NCBI GenBank assembly: GCA_030686995.1
Contig: CM060709.1
Span: forward strand, 122,852,373 to 122,916,372
Length of the DNA: 64,000 nt
Source of the DNA: Artemisia argyi
Taxonomy: Eukaryota; Streptophyta; Magnoliopsida; Asterales; Asteraceae
Reading direction: 5' to 3'
Shown here: piece after piece, positions 47,666 through 59,816 of the stretch
How the letters are laid out: every line of letters starts with the position of its first letter
Position numbering within the stretch: the first letter of the stretch is position 1
The notes under the pieces: generated by a model
The model's input: the letters and a program-made list of their open reading frames with translations, nothing else
Told to the model about the DNA's origin: nothing
Database searches by the model: none
Made by a program: the position numbers and the translations under genes

Positions 47666-48313
47666 ATGTCTCAACAAAAGAAAACCGGATTCACAAATTC
47701 CCAATTCGTTCCACCAAAACAAAAAAATTACGCCCCAACACATAACGTTGCGGGTTCATCAACATCTATGAGCGAGGATGATTGGATAATACCTGGTCCG
47801 GCTGGTATTCTTCAACGAGCCATTCTTCGAAAAAATGCAGACGTCAGAGAGGGTGGCCCCGAATATTGTTTTGTGCCAACACAGGATTATATAGCTAAAG
47901 TAAATGAGGACGTCACTGAGGATGAACATTTTACTAGTGGTCCATGGTTGAGCGTGATTCATAAGGTGTTTAATTCTCAAGGTGTCATCGTAACTGGCTG
48001 TTTTGGGGATATAAAGAAGCATTGTGTAAAAGGAAAACTTGAACTTGTTGTAGCTGTTATCAAGTCTTGTACTCCTAACATGCTGGGTGACCTCAACTGT
48101 ACACTAAAAGATCCAACTGGGAGTATGGCTGGTACAATTCATCACAAAGTTCTTGCAGAAGAGCTGCCTTATAAAAAACACCTCAAAGTCGGAACTGTTT
48201 TGGTACTTCGTAATGTTTCGGTCTTTACCTCGAAATCATCACCGCCTGCTCTTAACATAACAAAAAGGAACTTGGTTGAGGTTATCGACAAGAATACCGT
48301 TTTTAGTGGATGA
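47666..48313 (+). CDS. HROB-like OB-fold protein carried by the MULE
   Basis: 215 residues, single exon, ATG 66 bases after a TATAAATA box. After about 65 variable residues (RAILRKNADVREG, acidic linker) comes a domain that I recognise as the OB fold of HROB (homologous recombination OB-fold protein, MCM8-MCM9 partner): GPWLSVIHKV, VVAVIKSCTPNMLGDLNCTL, KDPTGSMAGTIHHKVL, VGTVLVLRNVSVF, and LNITKRNLVEVI. It is shorter than cellular HROB proteins and lacks their long N-terminal region. It is transcribed away from the transposase. It may be a captured host fragment now under element control; single-stranded DNA binding during excision repair is inference. Confidence 0.8.
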   Translation: MSQQKKTGFTNSQFVPPKQKNYAPTHNVAGSSTSMSEDDWIIPGPAGILQRAILRKNADVREGGPEYCFVPTQDYIAKVNEDVTEDEHFTSGPWLSVIHKVFNSQGVIVTGCFGDIKKHCVKGKLELVVAVIKSCTPNMLGDLNCTLKDPTGSMAGTIHHKVLAEELPYKKHLKVGTVLVLRNVSVFTSKSSPPALNITKRNLVEVIDKNTVFSG

Positions 48314-48585
48314 ATATGCACCTTTTCATACCCTTTGTTTATGCTTAATATTGTCAATCTACTGTGTATGAAACACAGCGTTGTATGATTTAATTGTTTC
48401 GTGTCTATGTAAGGTTATTGTATCGTGTTTATGTATGGTTAAAAAATAAATCAAATGAAAGTTGACAAAAAAAACTTTATACATCAATATATACCATTAC
48501 AAACTGTTCAACAGTACAACTAACAACATCTTAACTAATCATATCCACATAAACTAGTATCCTCACACCTACTTAGATAAAACAC

Positions 48586-51500
48586 CTAACCAAGGTTACA
48601 TCTAACATTGGAGAAAAAGCCATCAACATCAGTCATATCAAACTTCGGTGGCCAGTTATACGTAACAAACTCATGTATTAGCCAACATGTGATTACCCCA
48701 CAATCGCTTGAATTTCCTTGTTGTGGGATAGGATAATCTACGTTGTTGTAATGGAACTCGAAACTGTAATGCCCACGTCCTGTCCTGCTAAAATGTCCCA
48801 GCTCTTCTAAACACGTGTTCACAGCTTTGGTCCAATCCAATACAAATTTTCTTATTACTTCACCACGTTCCATGCTGTACATAGAGTCGAGAACCAATAA
48901 CTTGGAATCATACAAATCTATAATTGCTGTGACCCAGTGATTCCCTGTCGGGTTCATCGGCATCAACACCTACATATAAAGTTTATTTATGCATACACAA
49001 TTACAAAGTCTTGTAAAGAGTAATTTATACAAAACAAATATACATTGAAAGATCTTTACTTACATAACATACTACATCCCATGACGGGTACGGACTTGTG
49101 CGACCATCCAATGTTCCCCTAAGCGCCGGATTTATCGAAAGCATGGACACATAACCATTCACGCTCGGGGAAAGAGATGTCGTCCATGATCTAGCCACTG
49201 TCCATAGTTGGTTGTTGTCCCATTTTCTCATTAATATCTCCATCCAACAATTCATATGCTGATTCAAAAGTTTAAACCTAACCATTTAATGTTCTTGAAA
49301 CTTAAATAATCTAAACTTCAAACAATTTAAAAGAATACACTTACATCGTCAGACAACCAACCACGTTTGTCCAATGGACCCGGATCACTACCCAGCTTGT
49401 ATAAATCCGGAAGTAGGTGTTGCCAGAACCTAGTATCCAGCACCCAACCTTTTGGATGACAATCAAGGTATATCCCGTATGGCTCCAAAAGGAATGCCTC
49501 CAAACTTTCATAGTTAGTGCGCCGTACCTAAACAAATAAATAAATAAATAAATTATATACAATATGGTTACAAGTTCATTAATTATATAAAGAAATGTTA
49601 ATAAATAAAAAACATTTTTAGTAGTACCTTTGTAGGATCAACATTATAAAATACCAAAGGTGAGCTAGAAGCTGTACCAACAACCTGAATATCCTCATCA
49701 GCATCATCTACCGGTAAATCTTCATCAGCATCATCTACCGGTAATTCTTCTAGGTTAAATCGCGGAATGGTCGCCGTACTCTTTTTTAGTTTAGCCTTAG
49801 CTCCACGTTTCTTAGGGAGGATTGTAGTGGGTCCCTGTTGGGTATACGGAAATTGCTGAAATTTACCTGGACGACAATCCCTCCTTGGTCGGTCGATCGG
49901 ATGCTAAAAAAAGATTAACAAAAAAAAACAAAAAAAAAAAAAAACAATCATTAATCAATTACAAATAATGACGAATTCTAAAAATAATAATCGTAAAATA
50001 ATATGTTACCTGGATGTCAGCAGCATCGTTAGGGCGGGAAGATGGACCAGCCTGGTGATCAATGGGAGTGGCATACGTGGCGAAACCCATGGGTGTACGG
50101 GTAGCAGCATGTCCGGTTGATGGAAACGGGGATGGAAACCTAGACACAACGGGCGGTGTAGGAAGGTCTTCAAAGAAAGACTCATCTGGTGGACCACTAA
50201 ATGGACGGTGGGATTGGGGGAATCCCTATATATTAAATCATAACGTAATGTTAGTATATAACAATTTCGTCATTAAAAATTACTATACACAAGAAAAAAA
50301 AAACCTGTGTGTTTTGAATCACACTATAGTCACTAAAACCAATATTTTCATCTGCAACAAAGCTTGCTCCTCTATGTACTCCTTGTTTATTGCGAAGTTG
50401 GTTTTGCTGCATTAAAAATGTTAATGAAACAATTAACAACCTTTCAATAATATTTATACATAAACTCAAAAGAAATTGATGTCAAACTGTTTACCCGTTT
50501 TTCAATCTCGTCTAGCTTTAGCTGATATTCTTTAATCTTCTCATCATAATAATCAAACTTTTGTGCCACAGCCGGAGGTATTTCATAATCCATGTTTGCT
50601 TGTGGCTGTATAACCGGGGGTGCGACCGGATGCCCTTGGAAATACGCGTTACTGTCACGCCACCACTCGGATAATTCCTCGTACTCATCCGGTGTAAGCC
50701 TAGGCAACGGTGTTCTTACCTTTAATAAAACATAGAAAATACACATGACATTAAAAAAATAAAACAATATTAAATTCATAATAGTTGAAAAAAAATGAAT
50801 ATCTCAAACTCACCCTCAATTGGTCGTCCAAAAACTTGTCAATACTTTCTCTAACGACCACTTTATTATAACTCCATGCAACGGATCGGGGATGCAACAC
50901 TTGATGATGACGGAAAAAATAAGGGCTAGCACCCCTGGGGAACATCTCCAATATCCAAATCTAAAAAATAAAAAAAAAAAAAAATAAAAAAAAAAATAAA
51001 CAAGTTAATTCGTTCAAATAACCACAATTATATGTATACATGAACTGTATAAATAGATTAATGGCATACCTTAAAAGCCCATAGAAATCCATTCAACGTG
51101 TACTTAGGAGGTTTAGTAGGGTCCCTGTCGGCGGAAAAGTGCTTATCCCTACGCTTAAATACTGCATCCCGGAGATGATTATACAAAGTTGGCCATACAT
51201 ACGACCCCCACGGAAAGACATTCCACATATCTAAATCCTCAACTAGCCTAAACAAAAATCCGTCTTCTATATTCCCATGCTCAGTACCTTCCAACACCAA
51301 CATCAATACAGCTAACAAACAAAGTCGAACCCCATCTTTGTCGCTCAACTTTTTAAACACGTCTTTGTTTATCATTGCTAACAAGGTTCTAACGTATATA
51401 GGTTTGGAATCAATAGTAGAAGGGAACACACGTCTCCTAAATAAGTTAGCACCTTCCATATATGCCTCCCTAAAATCAACCCCAAACCTTAAACCCGTGA

Positions 51501-51905
51501 CTAGACAAAATTCCTCCCTACCAAACTGAATTTCAACCTCACCTAAACGATCAAGAGTACGTACACGATATCTTAATGGAACTGTGTTTGTGTCTCCCTC
51601 TTGGCAAGCAACTTGGTGGCATAAAAAATAGTGTACTAACACCTCGCTCTCTTGCATATTCGGAATGTCTAACATCCAACCAAAACATGTTTCTCTAAAC
51701 ATTTTTTCCTTAGGGGTGTTCAATATCAGTTTTCTAATGTCCTGAATTAAAGACAACCTACTCCTACATGTAACTTGCGCAGCATAATCCTAAAATAACC
51801 AAAAAACATAACAAATATATATTTACAAAACATATACGTAATAAATAAACAATAATTATAATGACAAAAAAAATTATATTTCAGTATTACCGGATATTCC
51901 GCCAT
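48586..51905 (-). CDS. Kaonashi Ulp1-like cysteine protease, ten exons
   Basis: Exons (minus): 51905-51891, 51789-51070, 50960-50814, 50719-50495, 50406-50305, 50225-50010, 49903-49628, 49527-49345, 49258-49064, 48969-48586. All introns are GT-AG and fall between codons; total 2463 nt, 820 residues, no stop. Exon 2 is the DUF1985 domain (FRETCFGWMLDI, FLCHQVACQEG, EFCLVTGLRFGVDF). Exons 4-7 are proline-rich, with a repeated DLPVDDADEDI and a basic patch (PKKRGAKAKLKK). The C48 peptidase fills exons 8-10 with His (GNHWVTAIID), Asp (LVLDSM), Gln and Cys (QQGNSSDCGV) all present. Such enzymes cleave SUMO-type conjugates. Its role in transposition is unknown. Confidence 0.88.
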
Positions 51906-52355
51906 TATGACAAACTACTCAACTACAACAGCCACTAACACAAGAAGACCACCAGCAACAACTACAACACCACCCCACCAACACAACAAGACCACCAGCA
52001 ACAACCACACCACCACCACAGACCACTACCAAAATGCCACACCACCACTACACCACCACTGCACCAGCAACAAATGTTAAACCACAACTCCACACCACCA
52101 AGAATACTGCACCACCACTGAACCACCACTGCACCACCAATAATACACCACCGGTAACAACCAAACAACACCAAAACTAAAACTAACACAATAACAATCG
52201 GAAGTTTTTTTTTTTTTTTTTTTTTTTAGGTTATGTGTATCAACATACACGACATGCCCATATATCCTTCAAATTCACTAGTTCCGTCCCATCCATGCAA
52301 CTTTTTCAGTTTTTCTTTCATTCCCCATGCAAAATGCTCATTCCCCATGCAAATG
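51906..52355. other. MULE right subterminal region, low-complexity ACC/CAA-rich
   Basis: Between the Ulp1-like start and the right TIR. 51920-52170 is nearly pure A/C text (accacc, caacaa), followed by a T-run at 52207-52227 and three 'attccccatgcaaa' copies (52321-52373) that lead into the TIR. Likely the promoter side of the Ulp1-like gene; no TATA box is certain. Confidence 0.5.
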
Positions 52356-52598
52356 CCCATTCCCCATGCAAAAATTAATGGTGTCGCGTACGGATGGGAG
52401 GGTGTCGCGTACCACTGTACGCGACATGCATTATTTTATTTTATTTTTTTTTTGGCCCGAGCTAGCTTCTTGACACGTGTCCTCCCCGGGTGTCGCGTAT
52501 GGATTTAAGGGGAATGCTGGGGTACTTTTGAAAACGGCGGATACATGGGGTATTTTGTGACATACCCCTCCGTGCAGGGGTATGTCAGTAATTATCTC
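52356..52598 (-). repeat. MULE right terminal inverted repeat
   Basis: Inverse of 39569-39810, ending ...AGTAATTATCTC next to the target duplication. Beyond it (52608-52705) lies a 'ggtaccgat/cggtacc' rich patch. Confidence 0.95.
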
Positions 52599-52702
52599 CT
52601 TTTTCCGAGCAGGGTACCGATCCCGTACCGGACAGGATTTCGGTACCGGTATCAGTACCTATCCGATTCTTCCCGTCTTTTGTTAAACCAAAAAAAAGTT
52701 TC

Positions 52703-52811
<109 letters not shown>

Positions 52812-53149
52812 CGTGCATTTTCGAGTGATTTTGAACCACAACGTGTCAAAAAACGTAACCAACAATTAAATAAACAATAATCAAGATACTCGTAACTTAC
52901 AAACATCCAAAACTTATAAAATAGGTTAGGCTTTAATTTTTTAGAGGGTTTATGAAGGATCTATAGTTGACAAAGTAAGTTTTTGGGAAATTTCGTTTTT
53001 TTATTTATGTTTTACATGACTATTTTTTAGCATGAAACGAGCTCAATGGTTTCTTTTTTTATATTTTACATGACTATTGATTTCCTTTTTTTATGTTTTA
53101 CCTAACTATTGTTCACTCATTTTATGTTTATTATTGTATAAAACTTCTT

Positions 53150-53400
53150 ATGGTTCTTTTTAGCAATGGTTAAACAATTAACAAATTGTCGAAAAGCCAA
53201 TAAATCATCTGTCAGTACACTAACTTCTAATTGGCTTTTACGTAATAGATCACGCTAAAAATCCTCAGGCCAGAGGTGACACCATCGATAGTGATATTGG
53301 GCCCAACATGTCAATGTCTCGTATCAAGTGGTGTTTGTTTAGCCTTTGGAAACCCCAAAAGTTTAGTTTTCTCTTTCTGTTAGTCATGGCTAATCGATTT
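53150..53400 (+). repeat. segment paralogous to 39110-39500
   Basis: Shared text in the same order: 'aaaagccaataaatcatct', 'ggtgacaccat', 'gatagtgatattgggcccaac', 'agcctttggaaa'. The left copy has a Stowaway-like MITE inserted, and the MULE lies between the two copies. Confidence 0.65.
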
Positions 53401-53408
53401 AATAAAAA

Positions 53409-54336
53409 CTAGTATGGCGGCATGCCGGCCGCGTTGCGGCCGGGCGGGGTTTTTTTCCGTTGTATTATAGACCCTTCACTTAAGATATAGTTCTTCACTT
53501 CTTCATTTTCTTCATTACGTTGTAACAACTGCAATAGCACTTTCATGTATCAAGATGAAACAACAAAGGCCTTCAGTGGACAAAGTAGTATGCTTAGATA
53601 TTGTAATGAACAAAATTCAATCTCTATATAACAAATTTCACCATTCCCGCAGAAAGTGTATTTCTTAACCCTTTCCGCAATAACCATTAGGTTCAATTCA
53701 ATATGTTAGTTATATGTGGTGCTACTCGCTTCAAGATTACAAAATGAAATCAAACCATCTAAAAAACGCATGGTGCGCAAGCTAAGTCCATACAGCCATA
53801 CTACTGGTTTCCATTAGGATCAGGTCCTATGGATCTTTGAAAACGTTCCTGTTTCTGAGAAGCATGTGCTTTGAGTTCCACTCCATAGTCTATTAGCATC
53901 TGCCTGTGGATCTATAAGGTCAATCCCCTGCATACGCAAATCATCACATTAGTTAATAATATTACTTTTCAATCTCCATTACTCGTATTTGACCCAAAAT
54001 AATTGTACAATACAACAATAAAACTGCTTGAACTTGCAATCTATAAAGGGAAAGGCAAGTCTTTAGCTTACCTGAATAGGCGTAAAAGCCAAACTCGAAG
54101 TCAATCCAGAGGTAGCCGTACTATATTGCTTATCCTTGAACCTGAAGGTGAAAAATCAAGCATTTTGGATAAGAAAGTAGATAAGAAAAATGAAAGAAAC
54201 AAAAATAACATAAGCATTATCTAAAAAGCATACTTCTTGGTAACTTTGGCAGCGAGGTTGCTCTGACCAACTGATACACACAACTTCCCGTTTTCAGCCT
54301 GTCCAATCATACCATATCCTTCTCCTAGTCCATCCG
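53409..54336 (-). mobile_element. Helitron 3' end and gene-capturing body (5' end not found)
   Basis: On the minus strand the element ends in a perfect 8-bp stem (CCGGCCGC and GCGGCCGG, loop GTT), a short spacer and CTAG before T. This is the Helitron terminus format. The span given is the minimum that includes the captured PRP31 exons on the same strand. A 5' TC start further right could not be fixed. Confidence 0.55.
53820..54336 (-). pseudogene. PRP31: captured C-terminal exons of splicing factor PRP31
   Basis: Three exons with correct GT-AG introns and phases: 54336-54234 (GLGEGYGMIGQAENGKLCVS), 54141-54072 (KFKDKQYST, SGLTSSLAFTPIQ) and 53927-53820 (SGTQSTCFSETGTFSKI, then stop). This is the conserved C-terminus of the U4/U6 snRNP protein Prp31, needed for tri-snRNP assembly. 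Earlier exons (Nop domain) are not recognisable. Two weak, mutually similar patches at about 55320-55400 and 55900-55990 (RKRNFIEMR, GKRSLTEMR) might be remnants. Position next to a Helitron 3' end points to capture; only a fragment is present, so no working Prp31 is made. Confidence 0.75.
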
Positions 54337-54969
54337 CTATAAATCATGAAAACGCTATTATAAGAACCTGAACAATGTTTTTGGCATGAAGTCATTTAAT
54401 GAAATCGAGTTCGCTAATAGTGACTATCTAAAGAACATTTATTGCTGTTGCTTTCAAACTTTTGTACGTGAAGATAGATGGATTTATTAGATTTAGGACG
54501 GAAAACAAACTTGCATGCAATTTGCTGAACGAATTATTTTCTCGGCAATCATTACACAAATTTTAGAAAGAAAAGACCAGACATTGCATTTGTCAAATGG
54601 GTCGTGTTTAAAAGAACGATAAAAAAGACATTGGCTAAAAAGATTTGCGAAGTTACCTTTTGGGTATCTGATATTCCATTTTTTGTATCAAAACTTCGTT
54701 GTCGCGATTATGGTTTCTCTTCAAATCTGCAATCTTTATTTAAGTTTGATGAAGCAACCTGTTAGTTGGTTAAAAGAAGGTTTATGACAGCATGATAATA
54801 TCGCTCACAATCACCTGCCATATATTAAGCTACATAGAATCTATAATAAAAAATTGAAAAAATCTTACTAACCAAAAGAAAAGAAGCAAACTCATACCAA
54901 AAATTAGTCCACTTTAGTGAAACTTTTATTTTAGTTTAAGCCAGAAAAACAATAGTAAAAGTTGGCTGC

Positions 54970-55270
54970 TGTAAGGGGATACTTTCTTGCTTTCAACGGG
55001 TGTTTGGATGGCTGTAAGGAGGTGTTCGGGTGGCTGCTATAGAGGTTGTTTGGTTGCTGTCAAGGGGTGTTTGGATGTCTGCCGTAAGGGGGTGTTTGGT
55101 AGCTGTCACGGGGTGCTAGGATGTTTGTTGTAATAGTGGTCATACACTTTATATAGCCCATTTTTTATACGAAACATGAGTTAACTTTATTTAACAAATT
55201 ACAAACGCTAATAAATTACAAACGCTAATTTTTTATACGAAACATGAGTTAACTTTATTTAACAAATTCA
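54970..55270. repeat. minisatellite and short duplication
   Basis: 54970-55130: about five units of ~30 bp on the pattern GGGTGTTTGGNTGNCTGYNRT. 55165-55270: a 47-base phrase (ttttttatacgaaacatgag...) occurs twice. A 33-base duplication (gttcaacgatgatacacac) lies at 56095-56150. Confidence 0.7.
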
Positions 55271-58200
55271 GTTTTAACCTTTTTTGCGTTTATCATGTTA
55301 CTCGGTGCGCATTTCTGTGAGACTCCTTTTGCCGGTAGCATATCTCGATCCTGTTGGTCGCCTCATAGCTGTTATTAGTCGGTGGAGTATTCTGTGTCTC
55401 TCAGTTACCTGCAATTCTAGTGACAAAGAAGGGTCAGTCAAAAAGTGGTGCACGTTCTCCTTGCAAGTTACATTAATTGAAAACAATTTTTTTAAAGAAT
55501 GCACTAAAATGTACAAAACAGGCTACCAACAAATAGTGTTGACAAACTTTGGAAAAGGACGACGTTAGAACGTTATGAGTTAAGGTAGCTTTTTAACGCA
55601 TGTAAATGAAACATAAACATATGCCTGCTAACAAATGGCATGACCATCTGACTCGAATGATTAAGTCGACAACAACATTTAAAAAGTATAAATTCCGTAT
55701 AAGAATGTTAGAATAAAATAAAAGTGAAACACTCACGTCTACGCATCTTTGCTGACATGCTTGTCGTTCCGTTGCCAGCGACTGAAGGGCCTCCTCCCGA
55801 TTGACAATTGGCTACAAACACCGTAACATAAAATGATCACTAATTCATCTGCTGAGAGTAAATAAAAATTTAACAATTGGTGTACATAATGTTATAAAAT
55901 ACCTGCGCGCATTTCAATAAAATTCCTTTTGCGACCAGCATACACACCAGCTCTCCTATCTATGTTGTCACACACATTTGGGCAAGATACCTCTGCAAGT
56001 ATACCTGCGATGTCAAAGAAAATGAGAAACAAAAGTGAGAAGCTGGATGGTGACAATGTATAACAAAATATGAATGTCATCTTACCTTCTGGCGGTTCAA
56101 CGATGATACACACTAATGGTTTCTTTGAGAGCAGTTCAACGATGATACACATTGATGACTACATATCAATTGCAATAGAACACTATTTTGGTCCCAATAA
56201 AAGCTCTTGCGTCCTGAAAAGAGGTAAAGAATATGATTAGGCTGCAAATAGGTAACATTCAAAGGCCTGTGATACGAACCAAAGTATCAATATTTTAGCC
56301 TCATTTTACAGAAAAGAGCATACCTCTAGTATATATGTAGTGCCTAGTTAGGTTGTTCGAAATTCATCAGTAGACCGTTGGTCGATAGTTTGTTATTTTT
56401 CTTGGAACTTTATAATCTATCTTGCCACTTTTTTTTCAATATTTTCCCGTGCTCTTGTCCTCCAGTGAGTCAGCAAGGAACTGAGTAATGTCGGCATGCA
56501 TGATTGCCGTTGCCGGAGTAGGTAATCCTGCAGCGCCAAAAAGGTAAGCTCAAGCGGGTGATCTACGATGCAACGGAACTCAATATATATAAGTGCAAAG
56601 CGTAACGTAAGCCGATACACTAAACCATTGTAATAACTCATAGGTACGATAGTTCTACGACTAAAAGTAAACTTATTTCAAAAGCTGTGCCTTAAGATTC
56701 TCACTGATAATATAGAAGTGCCTCCTCGTCATCATATGAAGGCCGATTTTCATGCACTACAACAGCAATGTCAATGCATACAACCTTTTAAAATTTTTTA
56801 TTCAAAGTTCTAAGTTATCACTGTACTATGTTAAACTTTATATTCATAATAAAATGTATTAAGAAGGAAATTCTTATTCACCTTTACCTCAAGCTTTGGA
56901 TGATGTCATACGCTGAGTTTAGTTTCCGTATGACGGGCCAACAAAGGAGCAACAAAATATGGTTGTTGTGGCTGCCTTCTTTTTGGTTGCATTTCAGGTA
57001 CAGGCACTATGGCTGAACCAACCTACATCGACAATGACAACCATTACTAAATTGACAAATTAATAGTAACGGGCTATTTTTCCGTGTTCATGTACCTAGA
57101 GAGTAGCATGTGTTGCAATCGGTCTACAACTTATTCTTGATTTATCCAAAGGCGCGAAAGTATCCCGATAAGCACGTGGCCACAGCCTACATATAACCAT
57201 TAAAGTAAACCAAGAAAGCAAATATCAGTGGAATACAATGAATAAACAACACATTAACACAGGTTCAGTCATTTGGAACAACTTCGGACGCCAACCTTTT
57301 AGGAAAATCTCTTCCGATAATGCAAATGTTAACAGATGACACAAAAGGATTTTAATTTCCGATAACAAACTTGAACTGTTAGAACAAACCAAAACATTTT
57401 AAAGCTTCTTAAAAAGATCACATCAACGCTTAAGTCCTTAGTTTAAACCAAAGGTTTAAAGCTTGAAACTAACAAATCATAGCAGTTAGTGCAAATAAAA
57501 AAAATTAAAGCTCTTTAAACCAAATTTTCAAAGGTTGAAATTTTTTTTTGGTTTCTAACAACAAATCTTAGCATTTTTTAGCAAATCAAAAAAAATTTAA
57601 GCTAAAATCTTTAACCCAATGCTTTAAATCTCAACTGTTGTATCATATTTTTTTATCAACAACTGATATAAATCTTCTCAATTGATTCCATCAGACTCAC
57701 TATTAAAAAAGGCACATCTTACACGTCATCTTAACAATTAGAACAGATCAAAACATATTAGAGCTTCTTATTAGAACAATTATAACCCTCCTACAAAAAA
57801 ACCAATTATAATCAAAATCAATTATTTCCCCCAAAATCTAAAAGCACACCTGTAAATTTTAATTAAGCAAACCCATGATTAAAACATAAAAAAGATCCAA
57901 ATTTTAATTAAGGAACAAAAATCTAAAAACAAACAATAACTATAACTTAAAGATTAAAACTCTATATAAAGATATGATGAAACTTACACCAAAGCAACAG
58001 CTAAAGGAGCACGGGATCGAAGTTACAATCATGAAGACGCCGCTGTAAGCTTCGCCGGAAAAAGCAAAAACACAAAAGAGGCATAGGTCGTTTTGGGAGG
58101 ATCGGCTATGGATCCTTCTGGAGCTTCTGTGTATTGTTGGTTTGTGTTAATACAGGAATGGGACTATTAATTAGGCAATAAATGGACTGGATTTGTTCAA

Positions 58201-58660
58201 AGCAGGCTGTAAATTCAGGCCTAAATTGGCCCAGCAGCTGGGCCCCATTTTTGGCGGGAAAAAGGCAGGGCAAAACGACGTCGGGGACCTTGCCGTTGTA
58301 ATGTAATGTAATGTAATGGGACGGGGTCACTTTTTAATTGTCTTGGATTTTACTATATGTCATTCTAGAAAGAAAATAAAATAAAACTCAGTATGTGCTT
58401 AGCCCCAATTTTTTTGCTTTGTATAATCCGACACAAAATGAAATGCACTATGATTTTAGTTGCATGCAAGCTTTGCCAATTATTAGCAGTGGCAAATCTC
58501 AAGTGTGTCCGATGTGGTAGAGGTGACAAAATTAATGGATAATTCATTGGATATTCCAGTTTAGATTTTGTGTCGAGATCAAGTTTGGGTTTTCGTTTGA
58601 GCACCTTTGCTTATTTTAAAGGATGAAAGAATTTGGTTATATTTTCGAATTTTGTACATT
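55271..58660. other. intergenic or Helitron interior, no supported gene
   Basis: Short frames only. A fourfold TGTAA repeat lies at about 58297-58318. The region could be the 5' part of the Helitron that ends at 53409. Confidence 0.4.
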
Positions 58661-58671
58661 ATGACCCATGC

Positions 58672-59230
58672 AAGGCTGTTTGATAAAACTGAATGGCTCT
58701 CGATTCTAAATGATTCTTTGACGCTAAATGAATTTAATTCTGAATCAAAACGTGTTGTTTGCTAGGTGTTCTGTATAAATGATTTGAACGATGGGAAGTT
58801 ACCATTTTATCCTTATGTTTAATCTAAATAGAATATGAATGCTACATGTATAACTTTAGTTTAATCTAAATAGAATATGAATGCTACATTTATTTATTTA
58901 TTTATTTATTTTACTGATTAGAAGTCCTAGATTTATAAATGCATTAACTTAACTTCAAAAATAAAAATCAATGTATTAAACAACTAAATGAAAACAGGTA
59001 TAAAAATTTATAAGTAAATACATCGATCAATTAAATGATGTTCATATGATAAATCATTACTATTAAATTTGAAATAAAAGATGAAAAGGCGTTGGTGGGG
59101 GCAAAGTGCAAACTGGGAAACAAGACGCATGCTGAATGGTTTGGCATTTCAATAACGCTGAACGATTTTATTGACATCATTCAATTCAGAGGGCTACTTT
59201 TTTGTTTATCAAACACTTGGGCCTTTGACC
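58672..59230. mobile_element. MITE-like element (tentative)
   Basis: Left end AGGCTGTTTGATAAA and right end TTTATCAAACACTTGGGCCT are near-inverse, and 'attcag'/'ctgaat' phrases follow inside both ends. I found no convincing target duplication. A 42-bp tandem duplication (gtttaatctaaatagaatat) lies at 58817-58890. Confidence 0.4.
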
Positions 59231-59769
59231 GAATAAAAGGGAGCCTCTGAGTTGCTTCAATAAGAGGCAAACAAAACAACACCTGAGTCCTGACTGTTAT
59301 GAAGTTAGTGTTAAACTTACAAAGTTAAATAAATAAACTAATAAAGTTCATACCAATACAAGTTTATTGTTGAAAATAGAGTTCACTACTGGGCTCATGC
59401 AGCCCATGCTAATATATTACACTTTGAAATAGAGTAGACTATTTAACGAAAACTCAACCAGCAAGTATTGTTACAAGTTCTCACTGAATGGATAAAAATT
59501 TCTTACTCAGGGCTCCGGACAGGCTGAGTTTTTGACTCGTTGTATCTTGTATGCAGTCTAACCAGGATATCCTTGAGATAAATTGTCGCTATAAATCTGT
59601 GTTTGGTGATCCTGTGCAAGCTTACAAAAAAGGCCCAACGGTCCTTTCATTACAACCTGATTTTTCTTGTTTTGTATGGTAATACATGTGTTTCAGGACT
59701 TCATGATTCATGTGTACTCTAGTACATGGCAGACATACCTATGTATGCCCTTGTCACTAGTTTAACAAC

Positions 59770-59770
<1 letters not shown>

Positions 59771-59815
<45 letters not shown>
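59771..59815. repeat. poly-T run
   Basis: About 44 T residues followed by GTTTTGTTTTG. No neighbouring gene was recognised. Confidence 0.95.

Positions 59816-59816
<1 letters not shown>

Larger units (their letters stand above)
39569..52598 (-). mobile_element. 13-kb Kaonashi-type Mutator-like element (KI-MULE)
   Basis: Perfect 9-bp target duplication CTTTTTCCG at 39560-39568 and 52599-52607. TIRs of about 242 bases differ by four substitutions and an A-run. It encodes a MULE transposase plus a DUF1985-Ulp1 protease, the pairing that defines Kaonashi MULEs, and also an HROB-like OB-fold protein, PB1-like proteins and a proline-rich protein. Strand given is that of the transposase. TIR identity implies recent movement. 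Confidence 0.95.
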
